The translations under genes were made by a program, and so were the position numbers. The notes below the pieces were generated by a model, which did not search any database, was not told where the DNA came from, and saw only the letters and a list, made by a program, of their open reading frames with translations. Shown piece after piece: positions 25,310 through 37,520 of a stretch of DNA of 64,000 bases. How positions within the stretch are numbered: the stretch's first letter is position 1; each line of letters opens with the position of its first letter. The DNA is from Methylobacter sp. Lineage in GTDB: Bacteria; Pseudomonadota; Gammaproteobacteria; Methylococcales; Methylomonadaceae. The stretch is taken from contig JAQUOU010000006.1 of assembly GCA_028716975.1 (NCBI GenBank), positions 1 through 64,000 of the forward strand, read 5' to 3'.

Positions 25310-25385
25310 AGGTCAGTAGCTCAATTGGTAGAGTAGCGGTCTCCAAAACCGCGGGTTGGGGGTTCGAGACCCTCCTGGCCTGCCA
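25310..25385 (+). tRNA. tRNA-Trp (CCA)
   Basis: 76-nt cloverleaf: AGGTCAG acceptor, D-arm GCTCAATTGGTAGAGT, anticodon loop CTCCAAA, T-loop GTTCGAGAC, encoded CCA. Lies between tufB and secE, the common gammaproteobacterial position. Confidence 0.97.
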
Positions 25386-25436
25386 TTCAGATTAAAATAT
25401 TCCAATAATATCTATTGTTCTTAGTAAAAATAACCC

Positions 25437-25814
25437 ATGAATACTCAAGCAGAAACAAGGACATCGGTTTTTGATATTGTAAAACAAGTCTTTTCCCTTG
25501 TTTTTGTCGCTGTTGGCGTGGCTGCGTTTTATTATTTCTCGGAAATTCAGCTCTTATATCGAGTGCTGGGCTTAGTGGCTATTGTCTTGATGGTAATGGG
25601 TATGATGCTGACTACCGATGTGGGCCGCAATATATGGAGTTTTATACTGGAGTCCAAGCAAGAAGTAAGAAAGGTTGTTTGGCCTACTCGCGAAGAAACA
25701 ATGCGTACAACGATGTTGGTATTTGCTATGGTATTTGTCGTTGGGCTGATTCTGTGGTTGTTAGATATGTTTCTGTTTTGGGGTGTGCGTCTATTGACTG
25801 GTCAAGCGGGGTAA
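25437..25814 (+). CDS. secE: Preprotein translocase subunit SecE
   Basis: Clamp subunit of the SecYEG channel. 125 aa with three hydrophobic helices (about 17-36, 42-60 and 91-115), the gammaproteobacterial form rather than the single-helix form. The conserved amphipathic segment before the last helix is SKQEVRKVVWPTREETMRTT. It starts 51 nt after tRNA-Trp and ends 6 nt before nusG, the usual secE-nusG pair. Confidence 0.96.
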   Translation: MNTQAETRTSVFDIVKQVFSLVFVAVGVAAFYYFSEIQLLYRVLGLVAIVLMVMGMMLTTDVGRNIWSFILESKQEVRKVVWPTREETMRTTMLVFAMVFVVGLILWLLDMFLFWGVRLLTGQAG

Positions 25815-25820
25815 AAGGAA

Positions 25821-26354
25821 ATGGCACTACGTTGGTATGTTGTCCACGCCTACTCGAACTTTGAAAGTAAAGTTAAGCAAGCATTGGAAGAGCGCATTAA
25901 AAGAGAAGGTCTTGAACAGTATTTCGGAAAAATTTTGGTGCCCACCGAAGAGATAGTGGAAATGCGTATGGGTCAGCAACGTAAGAGTGAAAGAAAGTTC
26001 TTTCCCGGCTACGTGTTGGTGCAAATGGAGTTGACTGATGAGACTTGGCATTTAGTCAGGGATGTTCCTAAGGTGCTAGGTTTTATAGGCGGGACTTCCG
26101 ATCGTCCTGCGCCCATATCAGAAAAAGAAGCGATGGCTATTCTTAATAGAGTCGAAGAGGGTGTGAATAAGCCACGTCCGAAGATTCTATTTGAAGCCGG
26201 TGAAGTAATTAGAGTGATTGACGGACCCTTTAAGGATTTTAATGGTGTAGTTGAAGAGGTTAATTACGAAAAAAGCAAGTTAAAAATCTCAGTACTTATT
26301 TTTGGCCGTTCAACTTCTGTTGAATTAGGTTTTGGTCAGGTTGAAAAAAGCTAA
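25821..26354 (+). CDS. nusG: Transcription elongation/antitermination factor NusG
   Basis: Binds RNA polymerase, Rho and, through S10, the leading ribosome. 177 aa: NGN domain beginning [18 protein letters not shown] with the GYVLVQMEL strand, and a C-terminal KOW domain containing [24 protein letters not shown]. Residue patterns and length are normal. It starts 6 nt after secE, with AAAGGA immediately before the ATG. Confidence 0.97.
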   Translation: MALRWYVVHAYSNFESKVKQALEERIKREGLEQYFGKILVPTEEIVEMRMGQQRKSERKFFPGYVLVQMELTDETWHLVRDVPKVLGFIGGTSDRPAPISEKEAMAILNRVEEGVNKPRPKILFEAGEVIRVIDGPFKDFNGVVEEVNYEKSKLKISVLIFGRSTSVELGFGQVEKS

Positions 26355-26380
26355 TTGTATTTTTGCAGTTGATGTTTTCT

Positions 26381-26413
26381 AAATCTCTGTCTGAATAAGG
26401 CAGGGATTTTTGT
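26381..26413 (+). terminator. Terminator or attenuator between nusG and rplK
   Basis: AAATCTCTG (26381-26389) pairs with CAGGGATTT (26401-26409), one G-U pair, followed by TTGTG. It is moderate in strength and would separate secE-nusG from the rplKAJL-rpoBC unit; no strong new promoter is obvious after it. Confidence 0.5.
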
Positions 26414-26473
26414 GTCTAGGGGGAGCTGAAAAGCGTTTGCACCCATAATAAAAGTAAAATGGCGGAGTAAAAA

Positions 26474-26905
26474 ATGGCCAAAAAAATAACAGCATATATA
26501 AAATTGCAGGTAAAAGCAGGCGAAGCAAATCCGAGTCCACCAGTAGGTCCGGCATTAGGTCAGCGCGGTGTAAATATCATGGAATTTTGTAAAGCATTTA
26601 ATGCTAAAACACAGGACACTGAAAAAGGCCTGCCTTTGCCGGTTGTTATTACAGTTTATAGTGATCGAAGTTTTACTTTTATTACCAAAACCCCTCCAGC
26701 TTCCATTCTTTTAAAAAAAGCGGTTGGCCTAAAAAGCGGGAGTAGCAACCCCAATACTAAAAAAGTGGGTACAGTGACTCGAGCCCAATTAGAAGAAATT
26801 GCTAAAACCAAAATGGAAGACTTGAATGCTGCGGATCTGGAAGCGGCAGTAAAAACAATTGCCGGCAGCGCCTATAGCATGGGCCTGAATGTGGAGGGAC
26901 TGTAA
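26474..26905 (+). CDS. rplK: Ribosomal protein L11
   Basis: Part of the GTPase-associated centre; binds 23S rRNA near the stalk and is needed for RelA activation. 143 aa, with the Pro-rich N-terminal [36 protein letters not shown] and the rRNA-binding C-terminal half. Its stop overlaps the next ATG by one base (TAATG), coupling it to rplA. Confidence 0.98.
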   Translation: MAKKITAYIKLQVKAGEANPSPPVGPALGQRGVNIMEFCKAFNAKTQDTEKGLPLPVVITVYSDRSFTFITKTPPASILLKKAVGLKSGSSNPNTKKVGTVTRAQLEEIAKTKMEDLNAADLEAAVKTIAGSAYSMGLNVEGL

Positions 26906-27600
26906 TGGCCAAGTTATCAAAAAAAGCAAAAATTATTAAAAGTAAAGTGGATAGAGCCAAGCAGTACCCAATAATTGAAGCAGTTCAACTATTGAAAGAG
27001 CTGGGTATAGCAAAGTTTAATGAAGCCATAGATGTCAGTGTCAACCTGGGTGTAGATCCACGCAAATCTGACCAGAACGTCCGTGGTGCAACAGTTTTGC
27101 CTAATGGCACAGGTAAAACGGTCAGAGTGGCGGTTTTCACTCAAGGGCCAAACGCGGATGCTGCAAGAGCAGCAGGCGCAGATATTGTCGGTATGGATGA
27201 TCTGGGCGATCTTGTTAAAAAGGGCGAAATGAATTTTGACGTAGTTATCGCCTCTCCCGACGCTATGAGAGTAGTAGGTCAATTGGGCCAAATTTTAGGT
27301 CCCAGAGGCTTAATGCCTAATCCTAAAGTGGGAACAGTGACAGCTGATGTCGCCACTGCAGTCAAGAATGCAAAATCAGGGCAAGTGCGTTACCGGACTG
27401 ATAAATCTGGAATAATTCATTGTACGCTAGGTAAAGTCACATTTGATGCAGCCGCTATTCAAGGCAATCTGGAAGCATTGCTCGCCGACTTAAGAAAGGC
27501 AAAGCCAAGTGCAGCGAAAGGTATATATATTAAGAAGATCACTTTATCTTCGACTATGGGTCCGGGCTTGTGGCTAGACCCAAATAGTCTTACCGCTTAA
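26905..27600 (+). CDS. rplA: Ribosomal protein L1
   Basis: Mobile stalk protein at the E site; in enterobacteria it also represses its own mRNA. 231 aa with the signature [30 protein letters not shown] in domain II and the C-terminal [10 protein letters not shown]. Coupled to rplK by a one-base overlap. An L10-type leader follows the stop. Confidence 0.98.
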   Translation: MAKLSKKAKIIKSKVDRAKQYPIIEAVQLLKELGIAKFNEAIDVSVNLGVDPRKSDQNVRGATVLPNGTGKTVRVAVFTQGPNADAARAAGADIVGMDDLGDLVKKGEMNFDVVIASPDAMRVVGQLGQILGPRGLMPNPKVGTVTADVATAVKNAKSGQVRYRTDKSGIIHCTLGKVTFDAAAIQGNLEALLADLRKAKPSAAKGIYIKKITLSSTMGPGLWLDPNSLTA

Positions 27601-27791
27601 GCACTGAAAAAAAACTTTGGGTTGCCGAATCATCGACAGCCGTCAAAGACCGCAGGTGTTGTAAAACTTAATATTTTCCTGCGCAGACGGGAGCTGGAAC
27701 CTGAAAGCCGGGGGAAAGACCGTAACGGGTATCCAATCGGATACGTTTTATTCATTCTGGATAACATATTCAGAAAAATCGGAGGTAAGCT
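27601..27791 (+). ncRNA. L10 leader (ribosomal autoregulatory RNA)
   Basis: The 191-nt stretch before rplJ carries the segments expected of the L10-L7/L12 binding leader: GCCGTCAAAGACCGCAGGTG, later CTGCGCAGACGGGAGCTGG and a GGGGGAAAGACCGTAACGGG block that can fold with it. In the known system the L10(L7/L12)4 complex binds here and lowers rplJL translation. Boundaries are approximate. Confidence 0.75.
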
Positions 27792-28286
27792 GTGGCGCTA
27801 AATTTAGATGGCAAAAAGGCCGTCGTGGAAGAGGTCGCTGAAATCGCCGCTAAAGCTCATTCTGCCATTGCCGCAGAATATCGCGGATTAACAGTCACGG
27901 AGTTAACTGAACTGCGTAAAACTGCGAGAGAGACAGGTGTTTATTTGCGTGTGATAAAAAATACATTGGCAAAGCGAGCAATTGCCGGAACTGAATTTGA
28001 ATGTATGCAAAGCAGGTTAGTAGGCCCGCTATTGATTGCATTTTCTATGGAAGACCCAGGTTCCGCTGCCCGTTTAGTTAGTAACTTTTATAAAAGCCAT
28101 GACAAGTTAGTTACTAAAATTGTTGCTATCGGTGGTCAGTCATTTGATGGATCTGAGCTTAATCGATTAGCGAATCTGCCCACCCGAGACCAGGGTATCG
28201 GTTTGTTAATGTCGGTAATGAAAGGGCCGGTAGAAAAACTAGTGCGTACTTTGGCTGAGATCAGAGATCAAAAACAAGCAGCATAA
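27792..28286 (+). CDS. rplJ: Ribosomal protein L10
   Basis: Base of the L7/L12 stalk. 164 aa from GTG27792, which has GGAGG 8 nt upstream. The N-terminal rRNA-binding part contains HSAIAAEYRGLTVTELTELRK and LRVIKNTLAKRA; the C-terminal helix (VMKGPVEKLVRTLAEIRDQK) holds the L7/L12 dimers. Preceded by its leader and followed 46 nt later by rplL. Confidence 0.97.
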   Translation: MALNLDGKKAVVEEVAEIAAKAHSAIAAEYRGLTVTELTELRKTARETGVYLRVIKNTLAKRAIAGTEFECMQSRLVGPLLIAFSMEDPGSAARLVSNFYKSHDKLVTKIVAIGGQSFDGSELNRLANLPTRDQGIGLLMSVMKGPVEKLVRTLAEIRDQKQAA

Positions 28287-28332
28287 GCTTCATAATAACC
28301 AGTTTTAAACAAATTTTTAGAGGAATACACAA

Positions 28333-28701
28333 ATGGCACTAGCACAAGAAGATATCTTGGAAGCGGTCTCAAACATGAGCATTATGGAAGTTGTTGATTT
28401 AATTTCAGCGATGGAAAAAAAATTCGGCGTATCTGCGGCTGCTGTTGCTGTAGCAGCTCCTGCGGCGGCGGCAGCAGTTGTCGAGGAACAAACTGAATTC
28501 GATGTTGTTATGACATCTTTTGGCGAAAATAAGGTTTCTGTGATTAAAGCAGTACGTAGTCTTACCGGTTTAGGCTTGAAAGAAGCCAAAGATGCAGTTG
28601 AAGGAGTGCCTACACTGCTTAAAGAAGGTGTTTCTAAAGCTGAAGCTGATACCGTTAAAAAGCAGCTTGAAGAAGCCGGAGCTACTGTCGAAATTAAATA
28701 A
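28333..28701 (+). CDS. rplL: Ribosomal protein L7/L12
   Basis: Stalk protein that recruits translational GTPases. 122 aa: N-terminal dimerisation helices ([27 protein letters not shown]), an Ala-rich hinge and the C-terminal domain with [31 protein letters not shown] (28320-28323). It is expected at several copies per ribosome. Confidence 0.98.
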   Translation: MALAQEDILEAVSNMSIMEVVDLISAMEKKFGVSAAAVAVAAPAAAAAVVEEQTEFDVVMTSFGENKVSVIKAVRSLTGLGLKEAKDAVEGVPTLLKEGVSKAEADTVKKQLEEAGATVEIK

Positions 28702-28727
28702 AAAATTTTGACTCAAAATTTAAGGCT

Positions 28728-28772
28728 AAGGCCTTTTAAGTATGGCTGGTGGCACAATGCCATCGGCCTTTT
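28728..28772 (+). terminator. Possible attenuator between rplL and rpoB
   Basis: AAGGCC (28728-28733) and GGCCTT (28765-28770) enclose ATGGC/GCCAT arms, giving a two-part hairpin followed by TT. It stands where enterobacteria have the rplL-rpoB attenuator and RNase III site, which lower polymerase relative to ribosomal protein output. Stem continuity is imperfect. Confidence 0.4.
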
Positions 28773-28831
28773 ACTGTTTGCAACCAATGCACAGTAAAAA
28801 ATTATTCATGACGAAAAGGTTTGGAAGCGAT

Positions 28832-31800
28832 ATGTCCTACTCTTTTACCGAAAAAAAGCGTATTCGTAATAACTTTGGGAAAAGTACTGAAGTACTTGAA
28901 GTTCCCTATCTTCTGGCAACTCAAATCAATTCATATGCCGGTTTTTTACAATCTGGCGTAACGCCAGAAAAGCGTATAGACAGTGGATTGCATGCAGCAT
29001 TTTCCAGCGTTTTCCCTATTGAAAGCCATTCCGGCTATGCAGTGCTGGAGTATGTAAAATATAGATTGGGTGAGCCAACTTTTGATGTAAGGGAGTGCCA
29101 GCAGAGAGGAGCGACTTATGCTGCACCTTTAAGGGTATTGGTGCGCCTAGTTATCTATGATAAGGAAGCCGCTGCAAATGCTAAAGTAGTCAAAGATATC
29201 CGGGAACAGGAAGTTTACATGGGTGAGCTCCCATTGATGACAGATAATGGAACATTTGTTATTAATGGTACAGAGCGAGTTATTGTTTCCCAGTTACACC
29301 GCTCGCCCGGCGTTTTCTTTGATCATGACAAGGGCAAGACGCATTCATCAGGAAAATTGTTGTTTAATGCCCGGGTTATACCTTATCGCGGCTCCTGGCT
29401 GGATTTCGAATTTGACCATAAAGACTGTGTTTACGTGCGTATTGACCGACGCAGGAAAATACCGGCAACTATTTTACTTAGAGCATTAGGTTTTGATAAC
29501 GAAGAAATGATTAAAATTTTCTTCGAAACCAATAAATTTACCCTCAGTTCTGAAAAGTGCTTGTTCCATATTGTTCCGGAGAGAATGCGTGGTGAAATTG
29601 CAGCATGCGATATAAAATATCAGGGTCAGGTTCTGGTTGAAGAAGGGCGTCGCATTACAGCTAAGCACATCCGGGAAATGATTAAATCCGGATTGACAGA
29701 AGTTGAAGTGCCAAAGGAATATCTGACGGGAAAGATTCTTGCTCATAATCTGATAGATGAGTCTACAGGCGAGTTGATGGCCCATGTGAACGATGAAATT
29801 ACCCCGGCATTAATAGAACGCATTATAGAGAAGGGCATTACTGAAATACAAACGCTATTTGTTAATGATTTGGACAAAGGTCCTTATATTTCAAATGCAA
29901 TGAGATTGGATGTAACCACAAACACTCTGGAAGCATTGGTTGAAATATACAGAATGATGCGTCCCGGGGAGCCGCCGACTAAAGAATCAGCCGAAAATCT
30001 TTTTCAAAATCTGTTTTTTACCGAAGAGAGATACGACCTGTCTACAGTTGGTAGAATGAAGTTTAATCGCCGCTTAGGGCGAGAAGAAACAACTGGGCCA
30101 GGTACATTAACCAAAGATGACATAATCGATGTACTTAAAGAACTAATTGATATTCGCAACGGTAATGGCAATGTTGATGACATTGATCATCTGGGCAACA
30201 GACGTGTTCGCTCGGTTGGTGAAATGATCGAAAATCAATTCCGAGTAGGCTTGGTAAGAGTTGAACGGGCAGTTAAAGAACGTTTGACGTTGGCGGACTC
30301 AGAAGGCTTGATGCCCCAGGAAATTATAAATGCGAAGCCGGTTTCTGCTGCGGTAAAAGAATTCTTCGGCTCCAGTCAGTTATCGCAATTCATGGATCAG
30401 AATAATCCATTATCCCAGGTGACACACAAGCGTCGTGTATCCGCATTGGGCCCCGGTGGCTTGGCAAGAGAGCGCGCCGGCTTTGAAGTTCGGGATGTGC
30501 ATGCTACGCATTATGGCCGTGTTTGTCCTATTGAAACGCCGGAAGGCCCTAATATCGGCTTAATTAATTCTTTATCAGTGTACGCGCGTACCAATAATTA
30601 CGGTTTCCTGGAAACACCTTATAGAAAAGTAGTTGATGGCATAGTAACGGATCAGGTCGACTATCTGTCCGCTATTGAGGAAGGTGAGTTTGTTATTGCT
30701 CAAGCCAGTGTGGCTGTTGATGAAAATGGCAAACTGGTAGAAGGGTTAGTCTCTTGCCGTCATAAAGACGAATTTGCTTTGGCAATGTCTGACACTGTGC
30801 AGTATATGGATGTATCGTCCAAACAGATTGTTTCGGTAGCGGCTTCCATTATTCCTTTCCTTGAGCATGATGATGCGAATCGCGCCTTGATGGGCTCAAA
30901 CATGCAGCGCCAGGCTGTTCCTACCCTTAGAGCTGAAAAGCCTTTAGTAGGCACAGGAATGGAAAGAACAGTAGCGAAAGATTCGGGCGTAACTGTTATA
31001 GCTGCTCGGGGCGGCAGTATTGAAGCAGTTGACGCGGCTAGAATAGTAGTGCGTGTAAATGATACGGAAACAGAAACAGGTGCACCGGGAGTTGATATTT
31101 ACAATCTCACCAAGTACACCCGTTCCAATCAGAATACCTGTATCAACCAAAAACCCTTGGTAAAACCGGGGGATATAGTCAATGCGGGAGATATTTTAGC
31201 AGACGGCCCATCCACTGATATGGGTGAATTGGCACTGGGGCAGAATATGCTGGTTGCGTTTATGCCCTGGAATGGTTACAACTTCGAGGACTCGATTTTA
31301 GTTTCTGAGCGCGTCGTTAAAGAAGACCGTTTTACTACAATTCATATCGAAGAAAAAACCTGCGTCGCACGCGATACCAAACACAGTCCGGAAGAGATTA
31401 CGGCCGATATCCCGAATGTCAGCGAAGAAGCATTGGCAAAACTTGATGAGTCCGGAATAGTTTATGTGGGTGCTGAAGTTAAAGGCGGTGACATTCTGGT
31501 TGGAAAGGTAACACCCAAAGGTGAAACTCAGTTAACGCCGGAAGAAAAATTATTACGGGCAATTTTTGGCGAGAAAGCTGCGGATGTAAAAGACACATCG
31601 CTACGCGTTCCCGGCAGTATTGAAGGCACTGTTATTGATGTACAGGTATTTACCCGGGACGGGGTAAAGAAAGACAAACGGGCCCTTGATATTGAAGAGG
31701 AAGAAATAAAACGCTACAGGAAAGATCTGGATGACCAGCTTAAAATTCTCGAAGAGGATATTTTTGCTCGTGTAGCCAAACTGCTGGTTGGAAAAGTCGC

Positions 31801-32923
31801 GCAATCAGGTCCGGGTCAATTGAAAGCGGGCACTGAAATAACGCAAGCTTACCTGAATGGCTTGAGGCATTCAGAATGGTTAAAAATCAGAATGAAGGAT
31901 GAAGATATTAATCTTCAGCTGGAAACCGTGGTTGGACAAGTTGAGCAGCAAAGAAAAGCTTTTGATGAGAAATTTGAAGTCAAGCGTAAAAAAATCACCA
32001 TGGGTGATGATTTAGCGCCCGGCGTTTTGAAAATGGTCAAGGTTTATCTGGCGGTTAAAAGACGTATTCAACCGGGGGATAAAATGGCAGGCCGGCACGG
32101 CAATAAAGGCGTTATTTCCATGATCAGGCCAATCGAGGATATGCCCTATACAGCTGATGGAAATCCAGTGGATATTGTTTTAAATCCTCTGGGCGTACCG
32201 TCGCGGATGAATGTGGGACAGGTTTTGGAGACCCATTTAGGTTGGGCAGCTAAAGGGTTGGGTATCAAGATAGGCAAAATGCTTGAAGCCAAGTACGATG
32301 CAGAAAAAGCAAAAGTTACGGCGATTAGAGACTATCTCAATAAAATCTATAACGGTAGTGGACGTAAAGAAGATCTGGATTCGTTTTCCGATAAGGAAAT
32401 TCTGGAGATGGCAGCTAATCTGATTGATGGGGTTCCTATGGCTACGCCTGTGTTTGACGGTGCGAGTGAAGAGGAAATTCGCACAATGTTGAAGTTGGCA
32501 GATCTGCCTGAACATGGGCAAATTACCCTTTATGATGGACTAACAGGCGAACCATTTGAACGGGAGGTCACCGTTGGCTATATGTATATGTTGAAGCTGA
32601 ATCATTTGGTTGATGATAAAATGCATGCAAGATCAACAGGACCTTATAGCTTGGTTACCCAGCAACCGTTAGGTGGAAAAGCACAATTTGGCGGTCAACG
32701 ATTTGGTGAGATGGAGGTCTGGGCGCTTGAGGCGTATGGTGCAGCCTATACATTACAGGAAATGTTGACTGTTAAATCCGATGATGTGACGGGTAGAACA
32801 CGTATGTATAAAAATATTGTTGACGGTGATCATAAAATGGAAGCGGGTATGCCGGAATCATTTAATGTTTTGATTAAAGAAATCCGCTCATTGGCTGTCA
32901 ATATAGAATTAGAGCGGGAATAG
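28832..32923 (+). CDS. rpoB: RNA polymerase beta subunit
   Basis: Forms one pincer and part of the active site of RNA polymerase. I start at ATG28832 ([22 protein letters not shown] just upstream), which aligns with known RpoB; the open frame extends to 28742 but those 30 residues are foreign to the family. 1363 aa. The rifampicin pocket reads [31 protein letters not shown] with the usual Asp, His and Ser, so no resistance change is visible. [17 protein letters not shown] near the C-terminus is the active-site lysine region. Confidence 0.98.
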   Translation: MSYSFTEKKRIRNNFGKSTEVLEVPYLLATQINSYAGFLQSGVTPEKRIDSGLHAAFSSVFPIESHSGYAVLEYVKYRLGEPTFDVRECQQRGATYAAPLRVLVRLVIYDKEAAANAKVVKDIREQEVYMGELPLMTDNGTFVINGTERVIVSQLHRSPGVFFDHDKGKTHSSGKLLFNARVIPYRGSWLDFEFDHKDCVYVRIDRRRKIPATILLRALGFDNEEMIKIFFETNKFTLSSEKCLFHIVPERMRGEIAACDIKYQGQVLVEEGRRITAKHIREMIKSGLTEVEVPKEYLTGKILAHNLIDESTGELMAHVNDEITPALIERIIEKGITEIQTLFVNDLDKGPYISNAMRLDVTTNTLEALVEIYRMMRPGEPPTKESAENLFQNLFFTEERYDLSTVGRMKFNRRLGREETTGPGTLTKDDIIDVLKELIDIRNGNGNVDDIDHLGNRRVRSVGEMIENQFRVGLVRVERAVKERLTLADSEGLMPQEIINAKPVSAAVKEFFGSSQLSQFMDQNNPLSQVTHKRRVSALGPGGLARERAGFEVRDVHATHYGRVCPIETPEGPNIGLINSLSVYARTNNYGFLETPYRKVVDGIVTDQVDYLSAIEEGEFVIAQASVAVDENGKLVEGLVSCRHKDEFALAMSDTVQYMDVSSKQIVSVAASIIPFLEHDDANRALMGSNMQRQAVPTLRAEKPLVGTGMERTVAKDSGVTVIAARGGSIEAVDAARIVVRVNDTETETGAPGVDIYNLTKYTRSNQNTCINQKPLVKPGDIVNAGDILADGPSTDMGELALGQNMLVAFMPWNGYNFEDSILVSERVVKEDRFTTIHIEEKTCVARDTKHSPEEITADIPNVSEEALAKLDESGIVYVGAEVKGGDILVGKVTPKGETQLTPEEKLLRAIFGEKAADVKDTSLRVPGSIEGTVIDVQVFTRDGVKKDKRALDIEEEEIKRYRKDLDDQLKILEEDIFARVAKLLVGKVAQSGPGQLKAGTEITQAYLNGLRHSEWLKIRMKDEDINLQLETVVGQVEQQRKAFDEKFEVKRKKITMGDDLAPGVLKMVKVYLAVKRRIQPGDKMAGRHGNKGVISMIRPIEDMPYTADGNPVDIVLNPLGVPSRMNVGQVLETHLGWAAKGLGIKIGKMLEAKYDAEKAKVTAIRDYLNKIYNGSGRKEDLDSFSDKEILEMAANLIDGVPMATPVFDGASEEEIRTMLKLADLPEHGQITLYDGLTGEPFEREVTVGYMYMLKLNHLVDDKMHARSTGPYSLVTQQPLGGKAQFGGQRFGEMEVWALEAYGAAYTLQEMLTVKSDDVTGRTRMYKNIVDGDHKMEAGMPESFNVLIKEIRSLAVNIELERE

Positions 32924-32996
32924 TGTTCTATCTGAATGAAACTACCTGATAGTCTGTTCTGGGACACGCCAGAAAGTATTTAAAGAGGACAATCTC

Positions 32997-35900
32997 TTGA
33001 AAGATTTAATGAATTTCTTAAAACGCCAAGGTCGGGCTGATGATTTCGACGGAATTCGTATCGGTTTGGCATCGCCGGATATGATCCGTTCCTGGTCTTA
33101 CGGCGAAGTAAAAAAACCGGAAACAATCAATTATCGCACATTTAAACCCGAGCGTGATGGTTTGTTCTGCGCCAAGATTTTTGGTCCGGTTAGCGATTAT
33201 GAGTGTTTATGTGGCAAATATAAAAGGCTTAAGCATCGTGGTGTCATCTGCGAGAAATGCGGTGTTGAGGTTACGCTTTCTAAAGTCCGCAGGGAAAGGA
33301 TGGGGCACATTGATTTAGCCAGTCCGGTGGCGCATATCTGGTTTTTGAAATCGCTGCCTTCCAGAATCGCCTTGTTATTGGATATGACGTTGCGGGAAAT
33401 TGAACGCGTTTTATATTTTGAATCGTTTGTTGTTTTAGATCCGGGCATGACACCTTTAGATAAGGGGCAACTGCTTACCGATGATGAGTATCTGGATGCA
33501 GTTGAACTACATGGCGATGATTTTATTGCTAAGATGGGTGCTGAAGCTATCTATGACTTATTAAAAGCAATAGATTTAAAAGAGCAGGTAAATACTCTTC
33601 GTGAAGAAATAAACTCTACAAATTCGGAAACTAAAATCAAGAAGTACTCCAAGCGGCTTAAAGTAATAGATGCTTTATTGAGCTCAAGGAATCGGCCTGA
33701 ATGGATGATTCTTAAAGTGCTTCCAGTGTTGCCGCCTGAGCTGCGTCCTTTAGTGCCACTGGATGGAGGGCGTTTCGCCACCTCAGATTTGAATGACCTG
33801 TATCGTCGTGTTATTAACAGAAATAATCGTTTGAATCGATTATTGGACCTGAATGCACCTGATATTATTGTTCGTAATGAAAAACGTATGTTGCAGGAGT
33901 CTGTCGATGCACTCCTCGATAATGGACGCCGCGGTCGTGCTATAACCGGAACAAACAGGCGGCCGCTTAAATCGTTGGCGGATATGATTAAAGGCAAGCA
34001 GGGTCGGTTTAGGCAAAACCTGCTGGGTAAACGTGTTGATTATTCAGGACGTTCAGTTATTGTTGTTGGCCCAACTTTAAGATTGCATCAATGCGGACTC
34101 CCGAAAAAAATGGCATTGGAATTATTCAAGCCATTTATATTCAGCAAGTTACAGTTTCGTGGGCTTGCGACGACTATTAAAGCAGCCAAGAAAATGGTTG
34201 AAAGAGAAGGCACTGAAGTTTGGGATATTCTCGAAGAGGTTATTCGGGAACACCCGATTTTGCTAAATCGCGCTCCTACGTTGCATAGACTAGGGATTCA
34301 GGCATTTGAACCAACACTGATTGAAGGTAAGGCGATCCAGTTGCACCCTTTGGTTTGTAGTGCATTTAATGCTGATTTCGACGGCGATCAGATGGCGGTT
34401 CACATTCCATTGTCGATTGAAGCTCAACTGGAAGCTAGAACTTTAATGATGGCGACAAATAATATATTGTCTCCTGCAAATGGCGAGCCCGTGATTAATC
34501 CATCCCAGGATGTAGTCTTGGGTCTTTACTATATCAGCCGTGAAAAAATTAATGCTAAAGGGGATGGCAGTATATTTGTCAGTATCGGTGAAGTTCACAA
34601 GGCCTTGCTCACTAAAACAATTGAGTTACAATCTAAGATTCAATTACGCATAACAGAGCAAATAGTCAATGAAAATGGCGATATTCAGGAAAAAACCCAT
34701 CGTGTAAAAACCACTGTAGGCCGGGCATTAATCTGGGAAATAGTCCCGGATCGTATGCCTTACGAGCTGGTTAACTGTGATATGACAAAAAAGAATATAT
34801 CACGGCTAATTAATTATAGTTATCGTTACTTGGGTAATAAGGATACGGTGGTTCTGGCTGATCAGCTTATGTATTTAGGTTTCCGGTATGCAACGATCTC
34901 GGGCGTATCCTTTGGTATTGAAGACATGGCGATACCTGCTAAAAAAGCCGATATCATTAAAGCTGCCGATGCGGAAGTTAATGAAATTCAAAGTCAATAT
35001 GCCTCTGGTTTGGTAACTGATGGCGAGCGGTATAATAAGGTTGTTGATATTTGGTCGCATGCGAATGATCAGGTAGCCAAAGTTATGATGGATGGTCTGG
35101 GTGAGGAATCAGTAGTTGATGCTGATGGAAAGATTGTAAAACAGAAATCTTTCAACTCTATTTTTATGATGGCTGAATCCGGGGCCCGCGGCTCGGCTGC
35201 CCAGATTCGCCAATTAGCCGGTATGCGTGGCTTGATGGCTAAACCTGACGGCTCAATTATTGAAACTCCAATTACAGCAAATTTTAGAGAAGGGCTGGAT
35301 GTACTGCAATACTTTATTTCGACCCATGGTGCTCGTAAAGGATTGGCGGATACGGCCTTAAAAACCGCAAACTCAGGATACCTGACTCGCAGATTAGTGG
35401 ACGTAGCTCAGGATCTGGTGATTACCGGTGATGATTGCGGGACCTCTAATGGATTGATCATGACACCTATTATTGAAGGAGGTGATGTTGTCGAGCCATT
35501 ATCAGAACGGGTATTGGGCAGGGTTGCTGTAAATGACGTAATGGATGCCTCGGGGAATACTATAGTAGTGCCCGGCGGGACCTTATTGGATGAGCACTGG
35601 GTAACTGTACTAGAAGAACAAAGTGTAGATCAGGTATTAGTGCGTTCAATCATTACCTGCGAAAATAGACATGGTGTTTGTGCTGCCTGCTATGGGCGTG
35701 ATTTAGGCCGCGGCCATCTCGTCAATATTGGAGAAGCGGTCGGTGTTATTGCAGCGCAATCAATTGGGGAGCCTGGTACTCAGTTAACTATGAGGACTTT
35801 CCATATTGGGGGTGCCGCATCCAGATCTGCTGCAATTAGTAATGTGCAGGTAAAGTCGGCGGGTACTGTTCGACTAAGCAATCTGAAATCGGTAGTTAAC

Positions 35901-37202
35901 CGGGAAGGTAATCTGGTTGCCGTATCAAGATCAGGTGAAGTGGGCGTAGTTGATGATTATGGGCGGGAGAGAGAACGTTATAAAATTCCTTATGGCGCAG
36001 TACTTTCTGTCCAGGAAGGCAGTCGAATTAATGCCGGTGAAATCATTGTCACATGGGATCCGCATACTCATCCGGTTATTACCGAGGTAGATGGAGTTGT
36101 ACAACTGATACATTTTGTGGATGGCGTAACGGTACAAAAACAGTCTGATGAAGTAACTGGTCTGAGTTCCTTGGTGGTCATTGATCCTAAACAACGGGGT
36201 AGTGCAGGTAAAGAATTGCGCCCGATGGTCAAACTGGTTGAAAGTTCTGGAAATACAATTTATTTGCCTGGAACTGAAATTCCTGCGCAATATTTCTTAC
36301 CGGCTGGGGCGATTGCCGGCATTAAAGATGGAGGCGAAGTCAAGGTTGGCGATGTATTAGCCAGGATTCCTCAAGAATCGAGTAAGACACGAGATATTAC
36401 TGGTGGTTTGCCGCGCGTTGCGGATTTATTTGAAGCACGTAAAACCAAGGATCCTGCAATTCTTGCAGAAAATAGCGGCACTATTTCGTTTGGAAAGGAA
36501 ACAAAAGGCAAGCAACGTGTAATTATTACCGATGCAGAAGGTGAGCAGGTTGAAACATTGATACCAAAGTGGCGGCATATTACCGTGTTTGAGGGTGAAT
36601 ATGTTGAAAAGGGAGAGACAATTGCTGAAGGAGAGTTAACGCCTCATGATATTCTCAGATTAAGAGGAATTGAGGAGCTGGCTAATTATCTTGTTAAAGA
36701 GATTCAAGATGTTTATCGGCTACAAGGTGTAAAAATTAATGATAAGCATATTGAAGCTATTATTCGTCAAATGCTCAGGAAGGTTGAGATTACGGCTTCC
36801 GGTGATACTGAATTCCTTAAAGGAGACCAAGTTGAACGGGCTCTTTTAAGAATGGAGAATGACCGAATGGAAACCGAAGGCAAAATTCCAGCTAGTTATG
36901 AATCTATTCTTTTAGGAATCACCAAAGCATCGTTAGCAACAGAGTCATTTATTTCAGCCGCATCCTTTCAAGAAACAACGCGTGTATTGACTGATGCTGC
37001 TGTTAGAGGGCTAAGTGATAGTTTGCAAGGTTTAAAAGAGAATGTTATTGTTGGGCGGTTAATTCCAGCCGGAACAGGATTGGCTTATCATGAAAGTAGA
37101 AAAAATAGGCTTGCCCAACAACACATAGTGGAAAGTGAGCCGTCTGCTGTAGTTCATGCAGGAGACGTGGAAGAGGCGCTTAAGCAAGCTTTGAATACCT
37201 AG
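32997..37202 (+). CDS. rpoC: RNA polymerase beta' subunit
   Basis: Catalytic subunit of RNA polymerase, 1401 aa. Starts with TTG32997 (AGAGGA upstream; residues [10 protein letters not shown] match the usual GTG/ATG start). Seen: the zinc-binding [23 protein letters not shown], the catalytic [12 protein letters not shown] with three Asp for the Mg ion, the bridge/trigger helices in [17 protein letters not shown] and the second zinc cluster [16 protein letters not shown]. No lineage-specific insertion of note. Confidence 0.98.
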   Translation: MKDLMNFLKRQGRADDFDGIRIGLASPDMIRSWSYGEVKKPETINYRTFKPERDGLFCAKIFGPVSDYECLCGKYKRLKHRGVICEKCGVEVTLSKVRRERMGHIDLASPVAHIWFLKSLPSRIALLLDMTLREIERVLYFESFVVLDPGMTPLDKGQLLTDDEYLDAVELHGDDFIAKMGAEAIYDLLKAIDLKEQVNTLREEINSTNSETKIKKYSKRLKVIDALLSSRNRPEWMILKVLPVLPPELRPLVPLDGGRFATSDLNDLYRRVINRNNRLNRLLDLNAPDIIVRNEKRMLQESVDALLDNGRRGRAITGTNRRPLKSLADMIKGKQGRFRQNLLGKRVDYSGRSVIVVGPTLRLHQCGLPKKMALELFKPFIFSKLQFRGLATTIKAAKKMVEREGTEVWDILEEVIREHPILLNRAPTLHRLGIQAFEPTLIEGKAIQLHPLVCSAFNADFDGDQMAVHIPLSIEAQLEARTLMMATNNILSPANGEPVINPSQDVVLGLYYISREKINAKGDGSIFVSIGEVHKALLTKTIELQSKIQLRITEQIVNENGDIQEKTHRVKTTVGRALIWEIVPDRMPYELVNCDMTKKNISRLINYSYRYLGNKDTVVLADQLMYLGFRYATISGVSFGIEDMAIPAKKADIIKAADAEVNEIQSQYASGLVTDGERYNKVVDIWSHANDQVAKVMMDGLGEESVVDADGKIVKQKSFNSIFMMAESGARGSAAQIRQLAGMRGLMAKPDGSIIETPITANFREGLDVLQYFISTHGARKGLADTALKTANSGYLTRRLVDVAQDLVITGDDCGTSNGLIMTPIIEGGDVVEPLSERVLGRVAVNDVMDASGNTIVVPGGTLLDEHWVTVLEEQSVDQVLVRSIITCENRHGVCAACYGRDLGRGHLVNIGEAVGVIAAQSIGEPGTQLTMRTFHIGGAASRSAAISNVQVKSAGTVRLSNLKSVVNREGNLVAVSRSGEVGVVDDYGRERERYKIPYGAVLSVQEGSRINAGEIIVTWDPHTHPVITEVDGVVQLIHFVDGVTVQKQSDEVTGLSSLVVIDPKQRGSAGKELRPMVKLVESSGNTIYLPGTEIPAQYFLPAGAIAGIKDGGEVKVGDVLARIPQESSKTRDITGGLPRVADLFEARKTKDPAILAENSGTISFGKETKGKQRVIITDAEGEQVETLIPKWRHITVFEGEYVEKGETIAEGELTPHDILRLRGIEELANYLVKEIQDVYRLQGVKINDKHIEAIIRQMLRKVEITASGDTEFLKGDQVERALLRMENDRMETEGKIPASYESILLGITKASLATESFISAASFQETTRVLTDAAVRGLSDSLQGLKENVIVGRLIPAGTGLAYHESRKNRLAQQHIVESEPSAVVHAGDVEEALKQALNT

Positions 37203-37363
37203 AAAGAAAACCACGGTAAAAATACCCAGCGGGTAAGTAGTCATAAGAAGATGATGGAAGATTTCCAAATCTTCTTAAATGATGATAGTTTACGATTACT
37301 TTTAAAAGAGATAGATTTATAAAATTAACAATTAGCTTAAATTAAAGCTTTATAAAAATATGC

Positions 37364-37392
37364 TTGACCTAAAAGGCATTAGCCAGTATTAT
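37364..37392 (+). promoter_or_regulatory. Sigma-70 promoter of the str operon
   Basis: TTGACC (37364-37369), 17-bp spacer, TATTAT (37387-37392). The -10 box lies inside the left arm of the 37381-37430 palindrome and transcription would start near 37399, just before its loop. rpsL begins about 120 nt downstream. Confidence 0.7.
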
Positions 37393-37430
37393 GGCCAGCT
37401 AACATGGGCTAGCTGGCCATAATACTGGCT
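37381..37430. repeat. Perfect 21-bp palindrome with 8-nt loop
   Basis: The arms at 37381-37401 and 37410-37430 are exact reverse complements around ACATGGGC; the arm begins AGCCAGTATTATGGCC. No T-run follows, so it is not a plain intrinsic terminator. A transcript reading through from rpoC would carry the full hairpin, whereas RNA from the internal promoter would carry almost only the right arm. Confidence 0.95.
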
Positions 37431-37520
37431 CTGGGTCATACCGAAATGGTATCAGGGTAATTGTAATGGATGGCGATTATTATATCGTCTGACAAATAAT
37501 ATATCGGAGTAAACAAAGAT

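Noticed and set aside
28742-28831. N-terminal extension of RpoB by 30 residues
   Set aside because: The extension is foreign to the family, overlaps the putative attenuator, and ATG28832 aligns exactly with known starts.
28832-37520. Drug-resistance alleles in rpoB or rpsL
   Set aside because: The rifampicin pocket and S12 Lys43/Lys88 are wild type.
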